This document shows positions 1-5,464 of a stretch of 5,464 bases of DNA, piece by piece. The stretch is from assembly GCA_018240935.1 (NCBI GenBank), contig JAFEEV010000133.1, forward strand, positions 1 to 5,464, written 5' to 3'. The notes under the pieces were generated by a model that saw nothing but the letters and a program-made list of their open reading frames with translations, had not been told where the DNA came from and did not search any database. Position numbers and translations under genes: made by a program. Source of the DNA: Pseudomonadota bacterium (GTDB taxonomy: Bacteria; Pseudomonadota; Gammaproteobacteria; Burkholderiales; Nitrosomonadaceae). Every line of letters starts with the position of its first letter. Position 1 is the first letter of the stretch.

Positions 1-1
1 A

Positions 2-529
2 CCGAAGTTTGCCGACGAACAAAAAAGGGTCATAGCGGCAACGTATGACGATGTGCGCGTCATTTCCGTGTATGTGCCGAACGGCGATACCGTTGAGTCG
101 GAGAAATACGGCTATAAATTGCGCTGGCTGCCGGCTCTGACCGAGTGGTTGCAACAGGAACTGAAAGATTACAAAAAACTGGCGATCTTGGGCGATTTCA
201 ATATCGCACCGGAAGATCGCGATGTGTACGATCCGCAGCTATGGCAGGGAAAAGTATTGTGCAGTCAGCCGGAGCGCGCAGCGTTCAACGATTTGTTGAA
301 ATTGGGACTGGCGGATAGTTTCCGCTTGTTCGAACAAGCGGAGAAGTCGTATACCTGGTGGGATTACCGCATGATGGCTTTCCGCCTGAACCGGGGATTA
401 CGCATCGATCACATCTTATTGAGCGATGAACTGGCCGGTGCTTGTGCAAGGTGCGTTATTGATAAAGCGGTGCGCAAGCTGGAGCGCCCATCCGATCATG
501 CGCCGGTGATGGCGGAATTATCGTTGTAA
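2..529 (+). CDS. xthA: Exodeoxyribonuclease III (5'-truncated by window edge)
   Basis: This is a Mg-dependent AP endonuclease and 3'-5' exonuclease of the exonuclease-endonuclease-phosphatase fold. The family cuts the backbone 5' of abasic sites and trims blocked 3' ends in base-excision repair, in the cytoplasm. The reading frame is open from position 2, so the GTG at 53 is internal and the true start lies outside the window. 175 residues are visible against about 255-270 in the family, so roughly the first 80-90 are missing, including the Asn and Glu metal ligands near the N-terminus. Visible motifs in order are YVPNG, GDFNIAPEDRDVYDP (catalytic Asp and Asn), SYTWWDYR, GLRIDHIL (Asp) and a terminal SDHAPV (the Asp-His catalytic pair). 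The YVPNG and GDFN forms differ from the YFPQG and GDMN of E. coli XthA, so it may belong to the other ExoA-like branch. It converges on the DUF4124 gene 7 bp away. The family call is secure; the exact subgroup is less so. Confidence 0.95.
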   Translation, partial: PKFADEQKRVIAATYDDVRVISVYVPNGDTVESEKYGYKLRWLPALTEWLQQELKDYKKLAILGDFNIAPEDRDVYDPQLWQGKVLCSQPERAAFNDLLKLGLADSFRLFEQAEKSYTWWDYRMMAFRLNRGLRIDHILLSDELAGACARCVIDKAVRKLERPSDHAPVMAELSL

Positions 530-575
530 GTCGGGATTACTTACCGCTGCCGGATAATTCCTGGAGTTCTTTTTT
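514..575 (+). terminator. Candidate terminator between xthA and the convergent DUF4124 gene
   Basis: A perfect 9-bp inverted repeat, GGAATTATC at 514-522 and GATAATTCC at 553-561, encloses a nested 5-bp stem (GTAAG 526-530 with CTTAC 540-544, 9-nt loop). It spans the stop codons of both convergent genes. On the plus strand a run of six T lies at 570-575, eight bases after the stem. That gap is longer than in a classic intrinsic terminator, and the outer stem is AT-rich. It may end xthA transcription; there is no T-run on the minus side. Confidence 0.35.
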
Positions 576-986
576 CAAGCCATTGATATTTTTCTCCCGG
601 GCATCGATTTCTTCCCGCATCCGCTCGACGCGATTCAGATAGCGCTGGTAATTGCGCTCGCTGCCCAGGCGATCCGGGTTGCCGTCTTTGTATTCACTTT
701 TCAGTTCGCCGAGACGTTTTTCTTCTGCCGTTATTTTGCTTTGAATTTGTTCGCGCTGTTCTTCGAGCTTCATCGTTTCACGGCGTTTTGCGATTCTTTC
801 TTCGACGTCGCCGGAATCCACCGATGGCACCACGACTAGCGGCGGTAAAGCAATTTTTTTGGCATTGCCGGAAGGCACATTGGAGTAGGTCACATTGCCG
901 TGTTCATCGACATGCTTGTAAACGCCGGCCTGAATCGAACAGGAAAGAAAAAACAAGGCGGCAAACAAACCGGTAGTTCTTTTCAT
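537..986 (-). CDS. Exported DUF4124 protein with C-terminal coiled coil (downstream paralogue)
   Basis: This is a 149-residue protein of unknown function. An N-terminal signal peptide (MKRT, then a hydrophobic stretch at residues 6-15) probably ends with signal peptidase I cleavage after Ala20 (SIQA-G). A Cys at residue 16 is not in a good lipobox, so a lipoprotein is less likely. Residues 22-36 (VYKHVDEHGNVTYSN) are the typical DUF4124 start, a short beta-rich motif in many exported proteobacterial proteins. From about residue 55 to the end it is highly charged (Glu, Lys, Arg rich) with heptad-like leucines, which suggests a coiled coil broken near an Asn-Pro at the middle. The ATG at 984-986 is chosen because GAGG (995-998 on the reverse strand) sits 8 bases upstream; the TTG one codon earlier is a poorer start. 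It lies 39 bp after a paralogue on the same strand and is probably cotranscribed with it. Location is predicted as periplasm; the role is unknown. Confidence 0.85.
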   Translation of the reverse strand: MKRTTGLFAALFFLSCSIQAGVYKHVDEHGNVTYSNVPSGNAKKIALPPLVVVPSVDSGDVEERIAKRRETMKLEEQREQIQSKITAEEKRLGELKSEYKDGNPDRLGSERNYQRYLNRVERMREEIDAREKNINGLKKELQELSGSGK

Positions 987-1025
987 CAATCAAACCTCGT
1001 TAGCTATTCGTGATTTTTAGAACAG

Positions 1026-1475
1026 CTATAGCCTGGCAAGTTCTTTTTTCAGCGCTGTGATATTTCTTTGGTGCAGGAACAGTTTATTTCTAAGCTGCAC
1101 GATTTTCTCCTGAAAACCGCCCGCTTCAGGATCATTACTGAATTGATCCAAATGTATTCGGGTTTCAGTGAAATGCTTTTCTTCAGTCACCAGCTCTTTT
1201 TGCAGGATTTGACGGCGCGTCGTATCGCGCTCTTTTTGCGTCGTGTCTTTTACGCGTGGCGCATTCCCGGCGGATTGCAATCGTGTCGAACTGGAGCCGG
1301 AATCTCTCGAATAAGAAGCGATCGATATTTTTTCCGCGTTCGGGATACGCCGGTTGGTAAACGTGATATTGCCATCTTTATCGACATGCTTATAGATGTT
1401 TGTCTGAGCGGTTGCTTGCGGTATAGGAGACAGAAAAATAAGGGCTGCTAGGATAAATACTGTTTTGGTTTTCAT
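1026..1475 (-). CDS. Exported DUF4124 protein with C-terminal coiled coil (upstream paralogue)
   Basis: This is a 149-residue protein of unknown function, the same length as its downstream neighbour. The signal peptide runs from the MKTK start through a hydrophobic core (residues 6-15) to a good signal peptidase I site after Ala23 (ATA-Q). The DUF4124 motif follows at residues 27-41 (IYKHVDKDGNITFTN). It matches the neighbour at 9 of 15 positions, and most differences are conservative. A Ser/Arg-rich linker (about 50-80) leads into a charged helical part, ending RNITALKKELARL against KNINGLKKELQEL in the paralogue. The middle has diverged strongly. No clear Shine-Dalgarno stands before the ATG at 1473-1475, so translation may be weak, but the signal peptide starts cleanly there. 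It is probably the first gene of a two-gene unit. A scaffold or envelope role is conceivable; nothing visible fixes a function. Confidence 0.82.
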   Translation of the reverse strand: MKTKTVFILAALIFLSPIPQATAQTNIYKHVDKDGNITFTNRRIPNAEKISIASYSRDSGSSSTRLQSAGNAPRVKDTTQKERDTTRRQILQKELVTEEKHFTETRIHLDQFSNDPEAGGFQEKIVQLRNKLFLHQRNITALKKELARL

Positions 1476-1493
1476 ATTTAGCTAGAAGAATGT

Positions 1494-1527
1494 TGATAAC
1501 GATTACCACAGTCCGATAAGTTTACCA
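1494..1527. promoter_or_regulatory. Candidate tandem operator (Fur-box-like dyads) upstream of the DUF4124 pair
   Basis: TGATAACGATTACCA at 1494-1508 is an imperfect dyad. It matches the 7-1-7 Fur-family box TGATAATnATTATCA at 12 of 14 defined positions. A second, weaker copy, CGATAAGTTTACCA at 1514-1527, follows with its GATAA offset by 20 bp, about two helix turns, and lacks the central base. Both lie 19-52 bp upstream of the DUF4124 start codon at 1475, where a regulator could block transcription. I could not pick a convincing -10/-35 pair here. The region is AT-rich, so a chance match is possible. Confidence 0.3.
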
Positions 1528-1548
1528 ATGATTGATCTAACGAAAAGC

Positions 1549-1577
1549 AAAAAAAGAGCAAATAAATCCTGTTTATT
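1549..1577 (-). terminator. glnA: Weak candidate terminator downstream of glnA
   Basis: Reading the minus strand, AATAAA (1577-1572) pairs with TTTATT (1566-1561) around a 5-base loop. Five bases later comes a run of seven T (1555-1549). It begins about 85 bases after the glnA stop. The stem is only six A-T pairs, so it would be inefficient, and some glnA read-through into the DUF4124 genes is possible. No stronger hairpin is visible between 1578 and 1661. Confidence 0.3.
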
Positions 1578-1661
1578 ACGCAGCGCCATTTTACTTTTTC
1601 ATGTATGACGATCCTGCAACTGCTGGCATGCGGTTATATTCTGATTTTTTAATCGCTACGG

Positions 1662-3071
1662 TTACAGGCTGTAGTACAGATCGAATTCAACCGGGTGCGT
1701 GGTCATTCTCAGCAAAATCACTTCATCCATTTTTAATTGAATATACGCATCGATCATGTCATTGGAGAAGACGCCGCCGCGAATCAGGAAATCGCGGTCT
1801 TTGTCCAGACTATCCAGCGCTTCGTCCAGCGATGCGCAGACATTGGGCACTTTGGCCGCTTCTTCCGGCGGCAGATCGTACAGATTCTTATCCATCGGGT
1901 CGCCGGGGTGGATTTTATTCTGAATGCCATCGAGCCCGGCCATCATCAGCGCGGTAAACGCCAGATAAGGATTGGCTGTCGGGTCGGGGAAACGAACCTC
2001 GATACGCCGTCCTTTGGGGCTGCTGGTATGCGGAATACGGATGGCTGCAGAGCGGTTGCTGGCGGAATAAGCCAGATTGACCGGCGCTTCAAATCCGGCG
2101 ACCAATCGTTTGTACGAATTGGTGCTGGGATTACAGATCGCATTCAGCGCCTTGGCATGCTTCAGAATACCGCCGATGTAATACAGCGCGATTTCCGATA
2201 AACCGGCATAACCGTTACCGGAAAATAAATTCTTGCCGTCTTTCCAGATCGATTGATGCACATGCATGCCGGATCCGGCGTCGCCGACGATCGGCTTGGG
2301 CATGAAAGTCGCCGTTTTGCCGTACGAGTGCGCGACATTGTGAATGACGTATTTGAGCACTTGATTCCAGTCCGCGCGTTTGACCAGACTGTTGAAACGG
2401 GTGCCGATTTCACATTGACCGGCGGTGGCGACTTCATGGTGATGCACTTCGACACCGATACCCATATCTTCCAGTGTCAGGCACATCGCGGAACGGATGT
2501 CTTGTAGCGAATCGACCGGTGGCACGGGAAAGTAACCGCCTTTGATGGACGGACGGTGACCGATATTGCCGCTTTCGTATTTGATCGCGGAACTCCAGGC
2601 GGCTTCCTCGGATTCGATTTTGACCGAACATCCGGACATGCCGGTATGCCAGCGCACCGAATCGAAAATGAAAAACTCCGGTTCCGGACCGAAGTAAGCG
2701 ACATCGCCGATACCGGTCGATTTTAAGTAAATTTCACCCCGTTTGGCCAGCGAGCGCGGGTCGCGGCTATAGCCCTTGCCGTCGGCCGGTTCAACTACGT
2801 CGCACGTCATCAGCAATGTCGGTTCATCCATGAAAGGATCCATATTGGCGGTATCCGGATCGGGGATCAACAACATATCCGATGCTTGAATGCCTTTCCA
2901 GCCGCCGATTGATGAGCCGTCAAAAGGATGGCCGTCCTCGAATTTATCGGCATCAAAGGTATGGGCGGGTACGGTAACATGATGTTCTTTGCCGTTGGTA
3001 TCGGTAAAGCGTAAATCAATAAATTTAACTTCATTGTCTTGAATCAATTTCAAAACATCAGCTACCACCAT
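1662..3071 (-). CDS. glnA: Type I glutamine synthetase (adenylylatable, GSI-beta)
   Basis: It makes glutamine from glutamate, ammonia and ATP, the main cytoplasmic entry of ammonia into metabolism; the family forms a dodecamer of two stacked hexamers. At 469 residues it has the usual GSI length. Visible landmarks are FDGSSIGGWKGI with Asp51 (ammonium site), GPEPEFF with metal ligands Glu130 and Glu132, Glu213 and Glu221 in the VHHHEVATAGQCEIG segment, the ATP-binding segment KPIVGDAGSGMHVHQS with His270, the flexible-loop Glu in GFEAP, and NRSAAIRIP. The adenylylation signature KIHPGDPMDKNLY ends in Tyr398 (codon 1878-1880), equivalent to Tyr397 of the processed enterobacterial enzyme. Control by GlnE-type adenylylation and PII is therefore expected, though those genes are not in the window. 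The ATG is fixed by GGAG at 3078-3081, six bases away. The gene stands alone: no glnB, ntrB or ntrC follows it. It is divergent from recQ. No key residue is missing. Confidence 0.98.
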   Translation of the reverse strand: MVVADVLKLIQDNEVKFIDLRFTDTNGKEHHVTVPAHTFDADKFEDGHPFDGSSIGGWKGIQASDMLLIPDPDTANMDPFMDEPTLLMTCDVVEPADGKGYSRDPRSLAKRGEIYLKSTGIGDVAYFGPEPEFFIFDSVRWHTGMSGCSVKIESEEAAWSSAIKYESGNIGHRPSIKGGYFPVPPVDSLQDIRSAMCLTLEDMGIGVEVHHHEVATAGQCEIGTRFNSLVKRADWNQVLKYVIHNVAHSYGKTATFMPKPIVGDAGSGMHVHQSIWKDGKNLFSGNGYAGLSEIALYYIGGILKHAKALNAICNPSTNSYKRLVAGFEAPVNLAYSASNRSAAIRIPHTSSPKGRRIEVRFPDPTANPYLAFTALMMAGLDGIQNKIHPGDPMDKNLYDLPPEEAAKVPNVCASLDEALDSLDKDRDFLIRGGVFSNDMIDAYIQLKMDEVILLRMTTHPVEFDLYYSL

Positions 3072-3126
3072 TTTTCTCTCCAGACTTGCGTCACAAATTG
3101 TATAAATAAAGAAGTATTTAAATAGA

Positions 3127-3135
3127 ATTATACCA
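3127..3135 (-). promoter_or_regulatory. glnA: glnA promoter, extended -10 (sigma-70 type)
   Basis: On the minus strand the bases read TGGTATAAT: a perfect TATAAT hexamer (3127-3132) preceded by the TGn extension. The region 17 bp further up reads ATTCAT, a poor -35, which is common for extended -10 promoters. Transcription would start near 3120, giving a leader of about 49 bases to the ATG at 3071. I found no GG-N10-GC sigma-54 element. Another start further away cannot be excluded. Confidence 0.5.
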
Positions 3136-3347
3136 GCACAATCCCGTGAATGAATCTGAAACGATACATCCGGGTATTATTCAATCGGTTAATCGATTGC
3201 AACTTGACCGGTGTCAGGGCGTGCATTCTACTGTACTATCGCGCGCTAAGTCTTTACGATTCGCACATTAACCCGCTCTGTTTTTTCAGAACCGCGAAAC
3301 AGCGCGCGAGATTCAAAAAATTGGAAAATTCAGCAGTTACACCCGGA

Positions 3348-5168
3348 ATGCCCAGCGCACTTAACATACTCAAGGAAGTTTTCGGTTATCCCGCATTTCG
3401 CGGGCAGCAAGCGGAAGTGATCGGACATCTTGCCAGCGGCGGCGATTGTTTGGTGCTGATGCCGACGGGCGGCGGCAAGTCGCTATGCTATCAAATCCCG
3501 GCTTTATTGCGCGACGGCGCCGCTATCGTCGTGTCTCCGCTGATTGCTTTGATGCAGAATCAAGTGGCGGCGTTGCATGAAATCGGGGTGCGCGCGGCGG
3601 TGTTGAATTCCTCGTTATCGTTGCAGGAAGCGGCGGAAGTTGAGCAAAAGCTTCTGGCTGGCGAATACGATCTGTTGTATGTCGCGCCGGAGCGGTTGTT
3701 GACGGCGCGCTTTTTAAATCTGATCTCACGCATACCCATTGCTTTGTTTGCCATCGATGAAGCGCATTGCGTTTCGCAATGGGGGCATGATTTCCGCCCG
3801 GAGTACATCCAATTATCGGTTTTGCACGAGCGTTTCCCGCAAGTGCCGCGCATTGCCCTCACCGCTACGGCGGATATGGACACCCGCAAGGAAATCATCG
3901 AACGGCTGGGATTGGATGAAGCCAGGATATTCGTGTCCAGTTTTGACCGGCCGAATATTCGCTATCAGATCATCGATAAAACCAACAGCCGGGCGCAATT
4001 ATTGACTTTCCTGCGGACCGAGCACCCCGGCGACGCCGGTATCGTGTATTGCCTGTCGCGCAAAAAAGTCGAGGAAACGGCAGCGTGGCTGACTGCACAG
4101 GGTTTGCGCGCGGTTGCCTACCACGCCGGCATGAGCATGCAGGAACGCAGCCTGAATCAGGAAAGGTTTTTGCGCGAGGAGAGCATCGTCATGGTCGCCA
4201 CCATCGCTTTTGGCATGGGAATCGATAAACCCGATGTGCGTTTTGTCGCGCACCTCGATTTGCCCCGCAGCATTGAAGGCTACTACCAGGAAACCGGCCG
4301 CGCCGGGCGCGACGGGCAAGCAGCCGACGCCTGGATGGTGTACGGTCTCGGCGATGTCATTCAACAGCGGCGCATGATCGAGGAATCGGAAGCGCAGCGC
4401 AAATTCAAACAGGTTGCCGCGCGCAAATTGGAAGCCATGCTGTCGCTGTGCGAAACGACCACATGCCGCCGCTTGAGCATGCTGCGCTATTTCGGTGAAG
4501 CGGCGGATGACGCTGCAGCTTGCGGAAATTGCGATGTTTGTCTGAATCCGCCGCAAGTCTGGGATGCCACCGTGGAAGTGCAAAAGGCGTTATCGTGCGT
4601 TTATCGCAGCGGACAGACTTTCGGCGCGGGGCATTTGATCGATATTTTGCGCGGCAATCCAACCGAGCGGATCAAGGAATGGCATCATAACCGGCTCAGC
4701 ACTTTCGGCATCGGCAAAGATTTGCCGGAGAGCACTTGGCGCGCGATATTCCGCCAGATCGTCGCGCTCGGTTTGCTGACAGTGGATAGCGAACGTCACG
4801 GTGCGTTACATTTGACTGAAGCCAGCCGCGCCGTGCTGAAAGGGCAGCAAACGATACAATTGCGGCGGCAGACCAAACAAACGCAGATATCCGGAAAGCA
4901 ATTCAGCACCGATGTCGCACTGCTGGATGAGGCCGAACGGTATCTGTGGGAGCAATTGCGCAGCTGGCGGGCGAAAATGGCCAAGGAACACGGTGTCCCG
5001 GCGTATGTGATTTTTCACGATGCCACTTTGCGCGAACTGGCGCGCCAGTGCCCGAAAACGGAAGATGAATTGCGTCAGGTGACGGGTATCGGCGCGCGTA
5101 AGTTTGACAAATACGGTGGCTATCTGATTGAAATTCTTCGTGGTTGTGAGCCCGGATTAGGGCAGTAA
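3348..5168 (+). CDS. recQ: ATP-dependent DNA helicase RecQ
   Basis: This is a superfamily 2 3'-5' DNA helicase that acts in recombination, gap repair and stalled-fork processing, usually with RecJ, SSB and topoisomerase III. From ATG 3348 it has 606 residues, close to the 609 of E. coli RecQ. The Q motif is FGYPAFRGQQ (12-21), Walker A MPTGGGKS (38-45, Lys44), motif II with the aromatic-rich loop DEAHCVSQWGHDFRPEY (137-153), motif III ALTATAD (170-176), and motif VI QETGRAGRDG (314-323, arginine finger region). The zinc site is Cys373, Cys392, Cys395 and Cys398, followed by a winged helix (about 405-510). A C-terminal HRDC domain (about 525-600) has VPAYVIFHDATL and VTGIGARKFDKYG. The frame stays open upstream to an ATG at 3150, which would add 66 residues that look unlike RecQ and overlap the glnA promoter region. 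ATG 3348 has no clear Shine-Dalgarno; TTG 3321 (615 residues) is the alternative. Function is certain, the start is not. Confidence 0.96.
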   Translation: MPSALNILKEVFGYPAFRGQQAEVIGHLASGGDCLVLMPTGGGKSLCYQIPALLRDGAAIVVSPLIALMQNQVAALHEIGVRAAVLNSSLSLQEAAEVEQKLLAGEYDLLYVAPERLLTARFLNLISRIPIALFAIDEAHCVSQWGHDFRPEYIQLSVLHERFPQVPRIALTATADMDTRKEIIERLGLDEARIFVSSFDRPNIRYQIIDKTNSRAQLLTFLRTEHPGDAGIVYCLSRKKVEETAAWLTAQGLRAVAYHAGMSMQERSLNQERFLREESIVMVATIAFGMGIDKPDVRFVAHLDLPRSIEGYYQETGRAGRDGQAADAWMVYGLGDVIQQRRMIEESEAQRKFKQVAARKLEAMLSLCETTTCRRLSMLRYFGEAADDAAACGNCDVCLNPPQVWDATVEVQKALSCVYRSGQTFGAGHLIDILRGNPTERIKEWHHNRLSTFGIGKDLPESTWRAIFRQIVALGLLTVDSERHGALHLTEASRAVLKGQQTIQLRRQTKQTQISGKQFSTDVALLDEAERYLWEQLRSWRAKMAKEHGVPAYVIFHDATLRELARQCPKTEDELRQVTGIGARKFDKYGGYLIEILRGCEPGLGQ

Positions 5169-5177
5169 ACTACTTGT

Positions 5178-5205
5178 TTGAATATTTGAAGTTCTGTTAT
5201 ATACT
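5178..5205 (+). promoter_or_regulatory. Candidate sigma-70 promoter for the small lipoprotein gene
   Basis: TTGAAT at 5178-5183 (four of six -35 consensus bases) and TATACT at 5200-5205 (five of six -10 bases) are separated by 16 bp. Transcription would start near 5212, about 43 bases before the ATG at 5255. It begins 9 bp after the recQ stop, and no terminator hairpin is visible between them, so read-through from recQ may add to expression. Confidence 0.45.
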
Positions 5206-5254
5206 CGAATCCCTGATTAAATTTGGGTATTTTAAAGAGAAAGGAACGATTAGA

Positions 5255-5440
5255 ATGATGAAAAAATCAATTTTTGCTGCAACTTTATTAGTTTTCTTGG
5301 CTGCTTGTTCAAACGCCAACATGGGTGATCCCAATGCTTCGAATGAAGATTGTAAGTTTGGCGTAGGCGGTAATGGTGAATGTCTCAAAGAAGGACAAGA
5401 TCCACGGCCTTATGGTGGCACCAGCAAACCTGGTCACTAA
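5255..5440 (+). CDS. Small predicted lipoprotein, 61 residues, unrecognised
   Basis: I do not recognise this protein. The start is MMKKS, then a hydrophobic stretch (residues 6-15) and a clear lipobox LAAC with Cys18, so signal peptidase II should leave a 44-residue lipidated protein. Ser at +2 favours outer-membrane sorting by the Lol rule. The mature part is polar and Gly/Asn/Pro rich (SNANMGDPNASNED, then GVGGNGE), with two more cysteines at 33 and 43 that could form a disulfide, and ends GGTSKPGH. No membrane segment follows the signal. The ATG at 5255 is chosen because AGGA (5242-5245) lies 9 bases upstream; the next ATG (5258) is 12 away. An in-frame extension to TTG 5174 would put 27 unlikely residues before the signal and cross the promoter. 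It is more AT-rich at its 5' end than recQ. A coding region is likely from the lipobox, start signals and spacing; function is unknown. Confidence 0.75.
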   Translation: MMKKSIFAATLLVFLAACSNANMGDPNASNEDCKFGVGGNGECLKEGQDPRPYGGTSKPGH

Positions 5441-5464
5441 CCCTCAAGTATCAAAGTATCAAAT

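Noticed and set aside
53..529. xthA-type gene starting at GTG 53
   Set aside because: The frame is open to the left edge with matching protein sequence, and the N-terminal ExoIII motifs are missing, so this is a window truncation rather than a short gene.
1068..1451. Plus-strand 127-codon open frame opposite the upstream DUF4124 gene
   Set aside because: The minus-strand product has a signal peptide and a DUF4124 motif shared with its neighbour, whereas the plus-strand translation has no coherent features.
1601..2201. Plus-strand open frames of 118 and 154 codons opposite the 3' half of glnA
   Set aside because: They run antisense to a fully conserved glutamine synthetase and their translations are low-complexity, Arg/His-rich shadows with no recognisable domain.
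3136..3160. NtrC/sigma-54 site upstream of glnA (GCAC and GTGA six bases apart)
   Set aside because: The half-sites and spacing do not fit the NtrC consensus, and no GG-N10-GC element accompanies them.
3999..4583. Long minus-strand open frame of 194 codons opposite recQ
   Set aside because: It lies entirely antisense to the well-supported recQ helicase core, shows no family motifs, and is explained by the codon bias of the true gene.
5169..5254. Terminator after recQ
   Set aside because: Only short A-T pairings such as TTAAA/TTTAA are present, with no GC stem or T-run; the stretch is better explained by the lipoprotein promoter and leader.
1..5464. Novel multi-gene system (defence, mobile or biosynthetic) or CRISPR array
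   Set aside because: Gene content is DNA repair, glutamine synthetase and small envelope proteins on differing strands, with no spaced repeats, transposase, integrase, tRNA attachment site or effector-like pair.

Overview
The window looks like an ordinary chromosomal stretch of a Gram-negative proteobacterium, most likely a betaproteobacterium, possibly Nitrosomonas or a relative. This placement rests on type I glutamine synthetase with an adenylylation site, a RecQ close to the gammaproteobacterial/betaproteobacterial form, DUF4124 periplasmic proteins, a roughly balanced base composition, and general protein flavour. It is an inference, not a database result.

Layout: (1) positions 2-529, plus strand: the C-terminal two thirds of an exodeoxyribonuclease III (xthA-type), cut by the left edge. 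(2) 537-986 and 1026-1475, minus strand: two tandem paralogous 149-residue exported DUF4124 proteins, 39 bp apart and probably one transcription unit. They converge on xthA, and an inverted repeat covers both stop codons. (3) 1476-1661: a 186-bp intergenic stretch holding two Fur-box-like dyads and a weak candidate terminator for glnA. (4) 1662-3071, minus strand: glnA, complete, with a strong Shine-Dalgarno and an extended -10 promoter. (5) 3072-3347: the divergent glnA/recQ intergenic region, if recQ starts at 3348 as proposed. (6) 3348-5168, plus strand: recQ, a complete three-domain helicase (helicase core, zinc/winged-helix RQC, HRDC). (7) 5255-5440, plus strand: a 61-residue predicted lipoprotein with its own promoter and ribosome binding site; the window ends 24 bp after it.

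The genes do not form one pathway. There are two DNA-maintenance enzymes (ExoIII in base-excision repair, RecQ in recombination and fork repair), central ammonia assimilation (GlnA), and three small envelope proteins of unknown role. I see no mobile element, CRISPR array, tRNA or rRNA, and no defence or biosynthetic system. The least explained parts are the paired DUF4124 genes with their operator-like upstream dyads and the orphan small lipoprotein.
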